Positions 1-6,775 of a stretch of 9,493 bases of DNA are shown piece by piece; position 1 is the stretch's first letter; each line of letters opens with the position of its first letter. A program made the position numbers and the translations under genes. Origin of the DNA: Pseudomonadota bacterium. Its GTDB lineage: Bacteria > Pseudomonadota > Gammaproteobacteria > Enterobacterales > Enterobacteriaceae. The stretch spans positions 1-9,493 of the forward strand of contig JAFACP010000163.1 of NCBI GenBank assembly GCA_023425455.1, in the 5' to 3' direction. The notes below the pieces were generated by a model. It saw only the letters and a program-made list of their open reading frames with translations, was not told the DNA's origin and did not search any database.

Positions 1-514
1 GTTCGTTGATGATACGTTTTACTTCCAGACCTGCGATACGACCGGCGTCATTGGTTGCCTGACGCTGAGCATCGTTAAAGTATGCAGGAACGCTGATAAC
101 CGCTTCAGTTACCGGTTCACCCAGGTAATCTTCAGCCGTTTTCTTCATTTTTTTCAGCACTTCTGCAGAGATCTGCGGAGGTGCGGTTTTGGTGCCTTTC
201 ACATCAAGCCATGCATCGCCGTTATCTGCAGCAATGATTTTGTACGGCATGATGGAAACATCACGCTGAACTTCTTCGTCCTGGAAGCGGCGGCCAATCA
301 GGCGTTTAATCGCAAACAGGGTGTTTTGCGGGTTTGTCACTGCCTGACGTTTAGCCGGCTGACCAACCAGAGTTTCACCATCCTGGGTATATGCAATGAT
401 AGAAGGCGTGGTGCGATCGCCTTCGGCGTTCTCCAGCACGCGTGCAGTAGTGCCATCCATAATCGCTACACAAGAGTTGGTAGTACCCAGGTCGATACCA
501 ATAATTTTACCCAT
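1..514 (-). CDS. dnaK: Chaperone DnaK (Hsp70), N-terminal part, cut by window edge
   Basis: Hsp70 chaperone that folds and refolds cytoplasmic proteins in an ATP cycle with DnaJ and GrpE. Only the first 171 codons are present; the frame runs off the left edge. The translation starts [15 protein letters not shown], the Hsp70 phosphate-1 motif, and shows [11 protein letters not shown] around the catalytic Lys70 and VPAYFND later in the ATPase domain. It matches E. coli DnaK almost residue for residue from memory; one visible difference is Asn for Lys in the RQATNDAG stretch. The ATG at 512-514 is preceded by a GGAGA ribosome site at 522-526. Two heat-shock promoters lie upstream. The rest of dnaK, and normally dnaJ, would lie to the left. 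The identification is very secure. Confidence 0.98.
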   Translation of the reverse strand, partial: MGKIIGIDLGTTNSCVAIMDGTTARVLENAEGDRTTPSIIAYTQDGETLVGQPAKRQAVTNPQNTLFAIKRLIGRRFQDEEVQRDVSIMPYKIIAADNGDAWLDVKGTKTAPPQISAEVLKKMKKTAEDYLGEPVTEAVISVPAYFNDAQRQATNDAGRIAGLEVKRIINE

Positions 515-562
515 CTAAACGTCTCCACTAAAAATTCAGTCAACATGTGGTTGTGTACCTGT

Positions 563-589
563 AATAAGGGCAGAAGGTGCTTTTTCAAC
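563..589 (-). promoter_or_regulatory. dnaK proximal heat-shock promoter (P2-like, sigma-32)
   Basis: Read on the minus strand, GTTGAAA (583-589) is followed after 12 bases by CCCTTATT (563-570). This resembles the sigma-32 pattern CTTGAAA...CCCCATNT but is weaker than the distal site. The layout parallels the second heat-shock promoter of E. coli dnaK as I recall it. It lies about 50 bases upstream of the dnaK start codon. The match is by eye; activity is inferred. Confidence 0.6.
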
Positions 590-636
590 TGTCCAGATTT
601 GATTTTTTTCAGGTCCACACACTGCGGTTGACTAGA

Positions 637-664
637 AGATGGGGTCGCAATGGCATCCATCAAG
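637..664 (-). promoter_or_regulatory. dnaK distal heat-shock promoter (P1-like, sigma-32)
   Basis: On the minus strand, CTTGATG (658-664) is separated by 13 bases from CCCCATCT (637-644). The second box matches the sigma-32 -10 consensus CCCCATNT perfectly. The spacing equals that of the main heat-shock promoter of E. coli dnaK as I remember it. Transcription would begin near 630 and give an mRNA leader of roughly 115 bases. This supports strong heat induction of dnaK. Confidence 0.85.
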
Positions 665-707
665 GGGGAAGGATAAAAAATATTTTAATTTCACCCTGAT
701 TAGATCA

Positions 708-736
708 TAGACGCCGTCAATTACGCCCATTATGAT
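708..736 (+). promoter_or_regulatory. Candidate sigma-70 promoter for satP
   Basis: TAGACG at 708-713 (4 of 6 to TTGACA) and TATGAT at 731-736 (5 of 6 to TATAAT) are 17 bases apart, the ideal spacing. Initiation would fall near 743, giving a leader of about 70 bases before satP. It is divergent from the dnaK heat-shock promoters, whose distal -35 box lies about 44 bases to the left. An inverted repeat, TGAT-TAG-ATCA, at 697-707 sits just upstream of the -35 box and could be an activator site, but its spacing does not fit the CRP consensus. Confidence 0.5.
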
Positions 737-810
737 GCCGCGCCCCGCCAGGGAGAATTGGCGTGGGATTAACCATTTCACCATTTTGATGATGATTTTT
801 TTGAGGACTT

Positions 811-1377
811 ATGGGCAACACTAAGTTGGCTAATCCGGCTCCGCTGGGCCTGATGGGTTTTGGCATGACCACCATTCTGCTGAACCTGCACAACATCGGG
901 ATGTTCCCGATGGACGGCATTATCCTGGCGATGGGTATTTTTTACGGCGGTATCGCGCAAATCTTCGCGGGGCTGCTGGAATATAAGAAAGGCAACACCT
1001 TCGGCTTAACCGCCTTCACCTCTTATGGTTCTTTCTGGCTGACGCTCGTCGCCATTCTGCTGCTGCCTAAAATGGGGCTGGCGGATGCGGCAAACGCGCA
1101 CTTCCTCGGCGTTTACCTCGGCCTGTGGGGTGTATTCACGCTGTTTATGTTCATTGGCACACTGAAGGGCAACCGCGCGCTGCAGTTCGTCTTCTTGAGC
1201 CTGACGGTGCTGTTTGCCCTGCTGGCGATTGGCCATCTGGTGGATAACGAAGCCATTGTTCACGTTGCCGGCTGGATTGGTCTGGTCTGCGGCGCAAGCG
1301 CCATCTACCTGGCGATGGGTGAAGTGCTGAACGAACAGTTTGGTCGTACCGTATTGCCGATCGGTGAACAACACTGA
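811..1377 (+). CDS. satP: Acetate/succinate:proton symporter SatP
   Basis: Inner-membrane permease of the AceTr (GPR1/FUN34/YaaH) family, which takes up acetate and succinate with protons. The 188-residue product has the usual E. coli length and carries the family signature NPAPLGL at residues 8-14. The rest is a succession of hydrophobic segments that fits the family's six membrane helices. It ends in VLPIGEQH, versus VLPIGESH in E. coli from memory. The ATG is preceded by TTGAGG at 801-806, a good ribosome site. It is divergent from dnaK, without the yaaW, mbiA and yaaI genes that separate the two in E. coli. Function is taken from the E. coli orthologue (old name yaaH). Confidence 0.96.
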   Translation: MGNTKLANPAPLGLMGFGMTTILLNLHNIGMFPMDGIILAMGIFYGGIAQIFAGLLEYKKGNTFGLTAFTSYGSFWLTLVAILLLPKMGLADAANAHFLGVYLGLWGVFTLFMFIGTLKGNRALQFVFLSLTVLFALLAIGHLVDNEAIVHVAGWIGLVCGASAIYLAMGEVLNEQFGRTVLPIGEQH

Positions 1378-1385
1378 TCCCCTTT

Positions 1386-1407
1386 CGTGCCTGCGTCTGC
1401 AGGCACG
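1386..1407 (+). terminator. Stem-loop after satP, probable terminator
   Basis: A perfect 9-base-pair stem (CGTGCCTGC pairing with GCAGGCACG) with a four-base loop begins 8 bases after the satP stop codon. No T-run follows directly; the nearest is six Ts at 1429-1434. It is therefore not a textbook intrinsic terminator. It probably ends or protects the satP transcript ahead of the iron-regulated promoter. Confidence 0.5.
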
Positions 1408-1482
1408 TCTCCCTTGCTGTTCCGGCTGTTTTTTCACCACTCCTCAAACGATTCATCAATGAAACAGGCATAATTTCATTAT

Positions 1483-1502
1483 TGAATTGATAAGCATTAT
1501 CA
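1483..1502 (+). promoter_or_regulatory. Fur box controlling the ABC transporter operon
   Basis: TGATAAGCATTATCA at 1488-1502 matches the 7-1-7 Fur recognition motif (TGATAAT-N-ATTATCA) at every informative position but one. Against the classic 19-base Fur box ending at 1501 it scores 14 of 19. It lies about 110 bases upstream of the permease start. A possible -35 hexamer TTGAAT (1482-1487) abuts it, with a poor -10 candidate at 1505-1512. The inference is repression by Fe-loaded Fur when iron is plentiful. The exact promoter is uncertain; the operator match is strong. Confidence 0.8.
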
Positions 1503-1610
1503 CTTTGAATATTGTCGCCCGGCATCTCCCGGATATTGGATATCATGCAGCGCTCTCCACAGGAACGGTGGGAGATATCACGATACTGTTGTGTTGCATA
1601 AGGTTATCCG

Positions 1611-2684
1611 ATGAATTCCAGCCTTGCCGCCGGTGAAAAAACTGGCGAATCCACTGTCGCAGCGCATTACCGTAAGATCCTCGTCAGGCGCTTTACCCTG
1701 GCTGGAGGACTGTTTGCCTGCATCATGTGCTCTCTGCTTCTCGATTTTACGCTGGGTCCCTCCGGCATCTCCGTCTCCACGCTCTGGCATACTCTGATAA
1801 ATGCAGCTGCAGCCGATGCCGGCACGCGTGTCATCGTCTGGGATTTACGCCTGCCCTTCGCCCTGATGGCCGTTGCCGTCGGGATGGCGTTGGGACTGGC
1901 CGGGGCGGAGATGCAGACCATCCTGAATAACCCGCTTGCCAGCCCGTTTACGCTTGGCGTATCGTCCGCCGCCTCGTTTGGCGCCGCGCTGGCGATTGTG
2001 CTGGGCCTTGGCATTCCGGGCATTGCCGATAAATGGTTCATTCCCGCCAATGCCTTTCTCTTTGCGCTGCTGGCCTGCTTTATTCTTGACGGCATCAGCC
2101 GCTGGACGCGGGTCGCGACGTCGGGGGTCGTCCTGTTCGGGATCGCGCTGGTCTTTACCTTCAACGCGCTGATCTCGATCCTGCAGTTTGTTGCCAGCGA
2201 AGATACCCTTCAGGGGCTGGTGTTCTGGACGATGGGCAGCCTGGCAAGAGCTTCCTGGGATAAGCTCGCGATCCTGGCGATCGCGCTGGCGATTGTTGTC
2301 CCTCTGTCGCTGAAAAACGCATGGAAGCTGACGGCGCTACGCCTGGGAGAGGATCGCGCCGTCAGCTTCGGCATCAACGTGAAAAAACTTCGCCTCTCAG
2401 CCCTGCTGCGCATCAGCATCATCTCCGCGCTGACGGTGGCGTTTGTCGGTCCGGTCGGCTTTATTGGTCTGGTCGCGCCGCATATCTCGCGCATGCTGTT
2501 CGGCGAGGATCACCGTTTCTATCTGCCGGGCAGTATGCTGACCGGCGGGCTGGTTCTCTCCCTGGCCTCGGTGTGCGCCAAAAATATTGTCCCCGGCGTC
2601 ATCATTCCGGTCGGGATTGTAACCTCACTGGTCGGGGTCCCCTTTTTCCTGAGTATTATTATTCGTAACCGGGGGAACGTATGA
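1611..2684 (+). CDS. FecCD/BtuC-family ABC transporter permease (iron-complex type)
   Basis: Inner-membrane permease of a periplasmic-binding-protein-dependent importer, the class that moves ferric siderophores, heme or cobalamin. The 357 residues include a cytoplasmic head of about 25 residues and many hydrophobic segments consistent with the ten-helix BtuC fold. Family landmarks are LRLP (79-82), GAEMQ (98-102), NNPLASP (106-112) and GPVGFIGLVAPH (280-291), the last near the coupling region that contacts the ATPase. It is the only permease in the operon, so it probably works as a homodimer, unlike the FepD/FepG pair. The ATG follows TAAGG at 1599-1603 with 7 bases between. Its stop codon overlaps the ATPase start (ATGA), which suggests translational coupling. 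A Fur box lies upstream. The family is secure; the substrate is unknown. Confidence 0.92.
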   Translation: MNSSLAAGEKTGESTVAAHYRKILVRRFTLAGGLFACIMCSLLLDFTLGPSGISVSTLWHTLINAAAADAGTRVIVWDLRLPFALMAVAVGMALGLAGAEMQTILNNPLASPFTLGVSSAASFGAALAIVLGLGIPGIADKWFIPANAFLFALLACFILDGISRWTRVATSGVVLFGIALVFTFNALISILQFVASEDTLQGLVFWTMGSLARASWDKLAILAIALAIVVPLSLKNAWKLTALRLGEDRAVSFGINVKKLRLSALLRISIISALTVAFVGPVGFIGLVAPHISRMLFGEDHRFYLPGSMLTGGLVLSLASVCAKNIVPGVIIPVGIVTSLVGVPFFLSIIIRNRGNV

Positions 2685-3457
2685 CTGACGGCCTGCTGAT
2701 CCGCGATCTGCACACCGGCTATCGCCAGAAAAAAATCATCGACGGTTTGCACTCCCCGCGACTTCCGCGCGGGCAGATCACCGCCTTACTGGGGCCAAAT
2801 GGTTCAGGTAAATCCACCCTGCTGCGCGCGCTCGCGGACTTAAACCCCGCTCAGGGAGAGCTGTGGCTTAACGGTGAAAACCTCATGTCCCAGCCTTCCG
2901 CCACGCGTGCCAGAAAAGTGGTCTATCTGCCGCAATCCCTGCCACAGGGGGTGCATTTACATGCGCTGGAATCGGTCATTGTCGCCCGTCGGGCAAGCGA
3001 TAGCGCTGACGGCCATAACGTTACGCAAGAGGCCTGGGCCATTCTCGATAAGCTGGGCGTGGCGCATCTGGCAATGAGCTTTCTTGACCAGCTTTCCGGC
3101 GGGCAAAAACAGCTGATTGGCCTCGCGCAGTCGCTGATCCGTGAACCGGATTTGCTGCTGCTGGATGAGCCGTTAAGCGCCCTCGATCTTAACTATCAGT
3201 TTCACGTGATGGATATCGTTGCCCGCGAAACCCGCCAGCGCAATATCGTTACCGTCGTGGTGATCCACGACATCAACATCGCCCTGCGCCACGCCAACTT
3301 CGCGCTGATGCTAAAAGGCGGCGAACTGATTGCCAGCGGGCTGCCGGGTGATGTCGTCACCCCTGCGAATCTGGCAACGGTGTATGGCGTGGATGGCCGG
3401 GTGGAATACTGTTCCCGGGGGCTGCCGCATGTGGTGGTTGACGGGCTAACACCATAA
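2681..3457 (+). CDS. ABC transporter ATPase (FepC/FecE/BtuD-type)
   Basis: Cytoplasmic nucleotide-binding subunit that powers the neighbouring permease. All catalytic motifs are present in the 258 residues: Walker A GPNGSGKST at 38-46, Q-loop Gln85, signature LSGGQ at 138-142, Walker B LLLLDE at 158-163, D-loop SALD and switch His196. It is expected to be an active ATPase. The start overlaps the permease stop by four bases and has the purine-rich GGGGGAA at 2671-2677 as its ribosome site. The stretch before Walker A (HSPRLPRGQ) looks slightly unusual, but it is outside the catalytic residues. The binding-protein gene follows after 17 bases. The family of iron-complex importer ATPases is secure from motifs and context. 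Confidence 0.93.
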   Translation: MTDGLLIRDLHTGYRQKKIIDGLHSPRLPRGQITALLGPNGSGKSTLLRALADLNPAQGELWLNGENLMSQPSATRARKVVYLPQSLPQGVHLHALESVIVARRASDSADGHNVTQEAWAILDKLGVAHLAMSFLDQLSGGQKQLIGLAQSLIREPDLLLLDEPLSALDLNYQFHVMDIVARETRQRNIVTVVVIHDINIALRHANFALMLKGGELIASGLPGDVVTPANLATVYGVDGRVEYCSRGLPHVVVDGLTP

Positions 3458-3474
3458 AAAAAGACGGGGAAAAC

Positions 3475-4611
3475 ATGACGCTCAAGAAAATCATCGCTGC
3501 CGCAGGCGGCCTGGCACTATTACTGTCGCCCTTTATCGCCCAGGCGCAAAACTGGCCGGTGACGGTAAAAGACCTGGATAACCGCACAGTGACCGTTGAA
3601 CATGAACCGCAGCGCATTATCCTGCAGGACGGACGCGACATTTTCGCACTGGCGCTGCTGGAGCGTGAAGACCCGTTCGCCCGGGTGGTAGCATGGAACA
3701 ACCTGCCGAAAAAGCAGGACAGTGAAACCTGGAATGTGCTGAAGCGCAAATGGCCGCAAGCGGAGAAAATTCTCGATATGCAGTTCTCCGATCAGGGAAA
3801 TGTGGATCTGGAGACGGTGATCTCCCGCCATCCCGATCTGATGATCGCCCAGCTGCGCGCTAAACCGTCCCTCGAACAGACGGGCGTGCTGGCGAGGCTG
3901 GAGGCCCTGCACATTCCGGTGCTGTTCGTTGATTATGAGCTACATCCGGTAGAGAACACCCTGCCGAGCATTGCGCTGCTGGGTAAAGTGCTGGGCAAAC
4001 AGGAGCGCGCCCGGGCCTATATTGATTTCTATCAGCAACGTCTGGATAAGCTCCACCAGCGTCTGGCGAAAACCGCCAAAAAACCGCTGGTGTTTATTGA
4101 GCCTATCGCCGGAGTCGGCGGACTGGATAACGGCTGCTGCTTTACCCACGCGCACAATGGCTGGGGTGGACTGGTGGAAGCGGCGGGTGGCGCCAACATC
4201 GGCTCGCAGCTGCTGCCCGGCGCAAGCGGAACGGTTTCAATAGAAAAGATTATTGCCCTCAATCCGGATTACTACCTGATGACGGGCTCTAAACGTCCGG
4301 GCAAAGGGACGGCTATCATCCCGTTTGGCTACAACGTACCGACAGCTGATGTCGCCGCCGCGTATAACGCTTTGCTGGCGCGCCAGGGGGTCTCCAGCAT
4401 TCCGGCCGTTGCCCAGGGCCGAACCGCTGCGCTTTATCACCACTTCTACAACAACCCTTATAATATTGTCGCCATCGAAGCGCTGAGCAAAATCTTTTAT
4501 CCAGCGCTGTTTAAGGACGTTGACCCACAGGCGGACTATCACGCCATCATCGCCCGCTTTACCCACATCCCGGATGACAACATCATCCTGAGCTATACCC
4601 CCGGGTACTAG
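3475..4611 (+). CDS. Periplasmic iron-complex-type substrate-binding protein
   Basis: Captures the substrate in the periplasm and delivers it to the adjacent permease. The 378 residues start with a Sec signal peptide (KK, a hydrophobic run, then AQA with likely cleavage after Ala24). No lipobox cysteine is present, so it should be soluble. The mature part fits the Peripla_BP_2/TroA-like fold: WPVTVKDLDNRTVTVEHEPQRI at the N-terminus, then a two-lobed body. It is longer than FepB or BtuF. Cys221-Cys222 with His225 and His227 (CCFTHAH), and HHFYNNPYN at 322-330, are notable. I recall similar CC and HHFYN motifs in unnamed proteobacterial iron-complex binding proteins, so they may be family traits. 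The ribosome site is GGGGA, 7 bases before the ATG. It is third in the Fur-box operon. The ligand is unknown. Confidence 0.9.
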   Translation: MTLKKIIAAAGGLALLLSPFIAQAQNWPVTVKDLDNRTVTVEHEPQRIILQDGRDIFALALLEREDPFARVVAWNNLPKKQDSETWNVLKRKWPQAEKILDMQFSDQGNVDLETVISRHPDLMIAQLRAKPSLEQTGVLARLEALHIPVLFVDYELHPVENTLPSIALLGKVLGKQERARAYIDFYQQRLDKLHQRLAKTAKKPLVFIEPIAGVGGLDNGCCFTHAHNGWGGLVEAAGGANIGSQLLPGASGTVSIEKIIALNPDYYLMTGSKRPGKGTAIIPFGYNVPTADVAAAYNALLARQGVSSIPAVAQGRTAALYHHFYNNPYNIVAIEALSKIFYPALFKDVDPQADYHAIIARFTHIPDDNIILSYTPGY

Positions 4612-4618
4612 CCTGCCT

Positions 4619-4649
4619 GCGCCGGGCGGCAATTATCTGCCCCCGGCGC
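4619..4649. terminator. Stem-loop between convergent operons, possible two-way terminator
   Basis: A strong hairpin: GCGCCGGG plus GGCA (4619-4631, with C4627 bulged) pairs with TGCC plus CCCGGCGC (4638-4649) around a six-base loop. It lies between the binding-protein stop (4611) and the end of the convergent symporter gene (4654). Neither side has a clear T-run, so intrinsic termination is plausible but not certain. Confidence 0.5.
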
Positions 4650-4653
4650 TACG

Positions 4654-5955
4654 TTACGATTGCGAAGCGTCAGGCTCGCGCATGCGCAGCGCCGCCGGTG
4701 AGTAAAACCAGACGCCCAATGCCAGCCCCATCAACGAAAGCGCCAGAACGTACCAGGCGGGCGCCATCGGTGAAACCCCCATCAGAACCGTGACCGCTAT
4801 CGGCGTCAATCCGCCGAAAATGGCATACGAAACGTTGTACGAAAATGAGATCCCGGTGAAACGGACTTCTGGCGGGAAGGCCCGCACCATGACATAGGGC
4901 ACCGCGCCCACCACACCCACGCACAGCCCCACCAGGCCATACAGCAGAAAGAGCTGTTCAGGGTGGCTACCGGCAAGATGATAGAACGCCCAGCTGGACG
5001 CTGCGAGCAGCAGACTACCGATGATAAAGGTCAGGCTGGCGCCAAAGCGATCCACCGCCAGACCGGCGCTCAGACAGCCAAAGCAGAGCATAATGGTGGC
5101 GATACTGTTTGCCTGCAGCGTCACGGCCGGGGCGAACCCGTACTGTTTTTGCAGCCAGACGGGAGACATCAGGATCACCACCACAATGCCCGCCGACAGC
5201 AGCCAGGTGAGAAGCATCGACACCACAACCGCCTTTTTATGACGCACCACGACGGCTTTAACCGGCAGCTCCTGCGCCAGCGCCTTACGCTGCTGAAGCT
5301 CAAGGAAGATAGGGGTTTCCTGCAGCCAACGGCGCAGGTACATCGCCACCAGACCAAACGCCCCACCCAGCAGGAACGGAATACGCCAGCCCCAGTCATG
5401 TACGGCCTGCTGCGTCATGCTGGTATTGACGATCGTCGCCACCACCGAGCCCAGCAGGATCCCGACGGTCAGCCCTGCGGTCAGTGTGCCGCAGGCGATA
5501 CCAATACGATGCGCCGGAACATGCTCAGCCACAAACACCCAGGCGCCGGGCACTTCACCGCCGATCGCAGCCCCCTGAAGAATACGCATCAACAGCAGCA
5601 GCAATGGCGCGACGATCCCTATTGAGGCATAGGTTGGCAGCAGGCCGATGGCCAGCGTCGGAACGGCCATCAGCAGGATACTAAGGGTAAACATCTTCTT
5701 ACGCCCGACGAGGTCACCAAAGTGTGCCATGACGATACCGCCCAGCGGACGCGCCAGATAGCCAGCGGCAAAAATGCCAAACGTCTGTACCTGTCGCAGC
5801 CACTCGGGGATATCGGCCGGGAAGAAGCGCTCCCCCACCACGGCAGCAAAAAAGACAAAGATGATGAAGTCGTAAAACTCAAGCGCGCCGCCAAGTGCGG
5901 CGAGGGTGAGCGTTTTATAGTCCTGTCGATTCAGAGGTCGGGAGTAATGTGACAT
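4654..5955 (-). CDS. MFS transporter, metabolite:H+ symporter (MHS) family
   Basis: Inner-membrane secondary carrier of the family that includes ProP, KgtP, ShiA and citrate carriers. The 433 residues fit the family's 12-helix length. MHS features are visible: GALEFYDF in the first helix (23-30), RPLGG at 69-73 and the MFS loop motif GDLVGRKKM at 80-88. The substrate is probably a small carboxylate or betaine-like compound, but motifs do not decide it. The ATG at 5953-5955 fits the conserved beginning, yet I see no convincing ribosome site; an upstream ATG is out of frame. It is convergent with the iron-type ABC operon and lies on the same strand as mog. It has no counterpart between mog and satP in E. 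coli, so it is an accessory gene of this lineage. Confidence 0.9.
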   Translation of the reverse strand: MSHYSRPLNRQDYKTLTLAALGGALEFYDFIIFVFFAAVVGERFFPADIPEWLRQVQTFGIFAAGYLARPLGGIVMAHFGDLVGRKKMFTLSILLMAVPTLAIGLLPTYASIGIVAPLLLLLMRILQGAAIGGEVPGAWVFVAEHVPAHRIGIACGTLTAGLTVGILLGSVVATIVNTSMTQQAVHDWGWRIPFLLGGAFGLVAMYLRRWLQETPIFLELQQRKALAQELPVKAVVVRHKKAVVVSMLLTWLLSAGIVVVILMSPVWLQKQYGFAPAVTLQANSIATIMLCFGCLSAGLAVDRFGASLTFIIGSLLLAASSWAFYHLAGSHPEQLFLLYGLVGLCVGVVGAVPYVMVRAFPPEVRFTGISFSYNVSYAIFGGLTPIAVTVLMGVSPMAPAWYVLALSLMGLALGVWFYSPAALRMREPDASQS

Positions 5956-6014
5956 AGCGGGCCATCTAATCAGAGTTGTGGATTTATTTTTACAGCGATC
6001 GTAAAGAAAAAATT

Positions 6015-6020
6015 ACTATA
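6015..6020 (-). promoter_or_regulatory. Possible -10 element for the MHS symporter
   Basis: Read on the minus strand this is TATAGT (5 of 6 to TATAAT), about 60 bases upstream of the symporter start in the AT-rich gap after mog. No good -35 box lies 16-18 bases upstream, so an activator may be needed or the site may be incidental. The rest of the 5956-6077 gap shows no gene and no clear terminator for mog. Confidence 0.3.
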
Positions 6021-6077
6021 CCGTAAAACCATTCACACGCCACTGCGGCTACAGCTAATGTCACATATTGGTTAATT

Positions 6078-6665
6078 TCAGGATATTGTCTCGCGGCGCG
6101 CGCTTTTTGGGCGAAATGCTGCTACAACGCGTCCGTCAGTTTCAACGTAGGGGCCGTCCAGCAGCTGTATACAATACGGTACACTTGCGAAGATGCCGTG
6201 TACCACCACGCTACCATCGTCCGCTTTGACCCCTTCCAGCGTCTCCTGAATCGACTTCGGCTGGCCTGGCAGGTTAAGGATCAGCGCCTGCTTGCGGATC
6301 ACGCCCACCTGACGGGACAGAATGGCCGTCGGGACAAAGTGCAGGCTTATCTGGCGCATCTGCTCGCCGAAACCAGGCATTTCGCGATCGGCGATGGCAA
6401 GCGTCGCGTCTGGCGTCACGTCGCGACGCGCAGGCCCGGTTCCACCGGTTGTCAGCACCAGGTGGCAGCTCATTTCATCCACCAGCTCACACAGCGTCTG
6501 CTCAATGATCGGCTGCTCATCCGGGATCAAACGCGTCTGGATCTCAAACGGCGTAGTCAGCGCGCTGGCCAGCCACGTTTCCAGAGCGGGGATGCCTTTA
6601 TCCTGATAGACACCGCTTGACGCGCGGTCAGAAATCGACACTAAGCCGATGCGTAAGGTATTCAT
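6078..6665 (-). CDS. mog: Molybdopterin adenylyltransferase Mog
   Basis: Cytoplasmic enzyme that adenylates molybdopterin with ATP, preparing it for molybdate insertion by MoeA in molybdenum cofactor synthesis. The product from this start is 195 residues, the E. coli length. TTGGTGPARRDVTPDAT (72-88) is the MoCF-type motif, and the functionally important Asp49 and Asp82 of E. coli Mog are both present. Two further in-frame ATGs lie upstream (6671 and 6680) and would add two or five residues. I chose 6665 because the protein then begins MNTLRIGLVSISDRAS as in E. coli. The ribosome site is weak for every choice. It lies downstream of talB on the same strand, with a strong terminator between, so it may have its own promoter just after that hairpin. 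Confidence 0.96.
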   Translation of the reverse strand: MNTLRIGLVSISDRASSGVYQDKGIPALETWLASALTTPFEIQTRLIPDEQPIIEQTLCELVDEMSCHLVLTTGGTGPARRDVTPDATLAIADREMPGFGEQMRQISLHFVPTAILSRQVGVIRKQALILNLPGQPKSIQETLEGVKADDGSVVVHGIFASVPYCIQLLDGPYVETDGRVVAAFRPKSARRETIS

Positions 6666-6744
6666 ATCCATTCCATTCAACTGATACTGATTACAGAGAA
6701 TGATACACGCAGAGGGGGAATACAGACAGAGTACGAAAGAAGTA

Positions 6745-6768
6745 GCGTGACCGGGAGCCCGGTCACGC
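6745..6768 (-). terminator. Rho-independent terminator of talB
   Basis: A perfect 11-base-pair inverted repeat (GCGTGACCGGG with its complement, two central bases) starts 7 bases past the talB stop codon. On the minus strand it is followed by the T-rich TACTTCTTTC. This is a good intrinsic terminator for talB and would largely separate it from mog. Confidence 0.8.
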
Positions 6769-6775
6769 GGAATGA

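Noticed and set aside
326..663. Open frames of 101 codons (plus) and 65 codons (minus) over the dnaK start and leader
   Set aside because: The plus frame is antisense to dnaK and the minus one lies mostly in the dnaK promoter region, overlapping its start in another frame. Neither has a good ribosome site or protein-like composition.
697..707. TGAT-TAG-ATCA as a CRP site for satP
   Set aside because: The core of the CRP consensus has four bases between TGAT and ATCA; here there are three, and the outer TG/CA positions do not match.
1006..1546. Overlapping minus-strand frames opposite satP and into the downstream gap
   Set aside because: Their arginine- and glutamine-rich products match no family I know, and they run antisense to a secure satP gene.
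4963..5625. Open frame of 220 codons on the plus strand opposite the MHS symporter
   Set aside because: The product is rich in His, Gln and Arg, as expected from an antisense reading of membrane-protein codons. The symporter on the minus strand has clear family motifs.
6666..6680. Longer N-terminus for mog from an ATG at 6680 or 6671
   Set aside because: The extra residues (MNGMD or MD) are absent from the E. coli protein as I recall it, and the start at 6665 gives the standard 195-residue length. The ribosome sites do not settle it.
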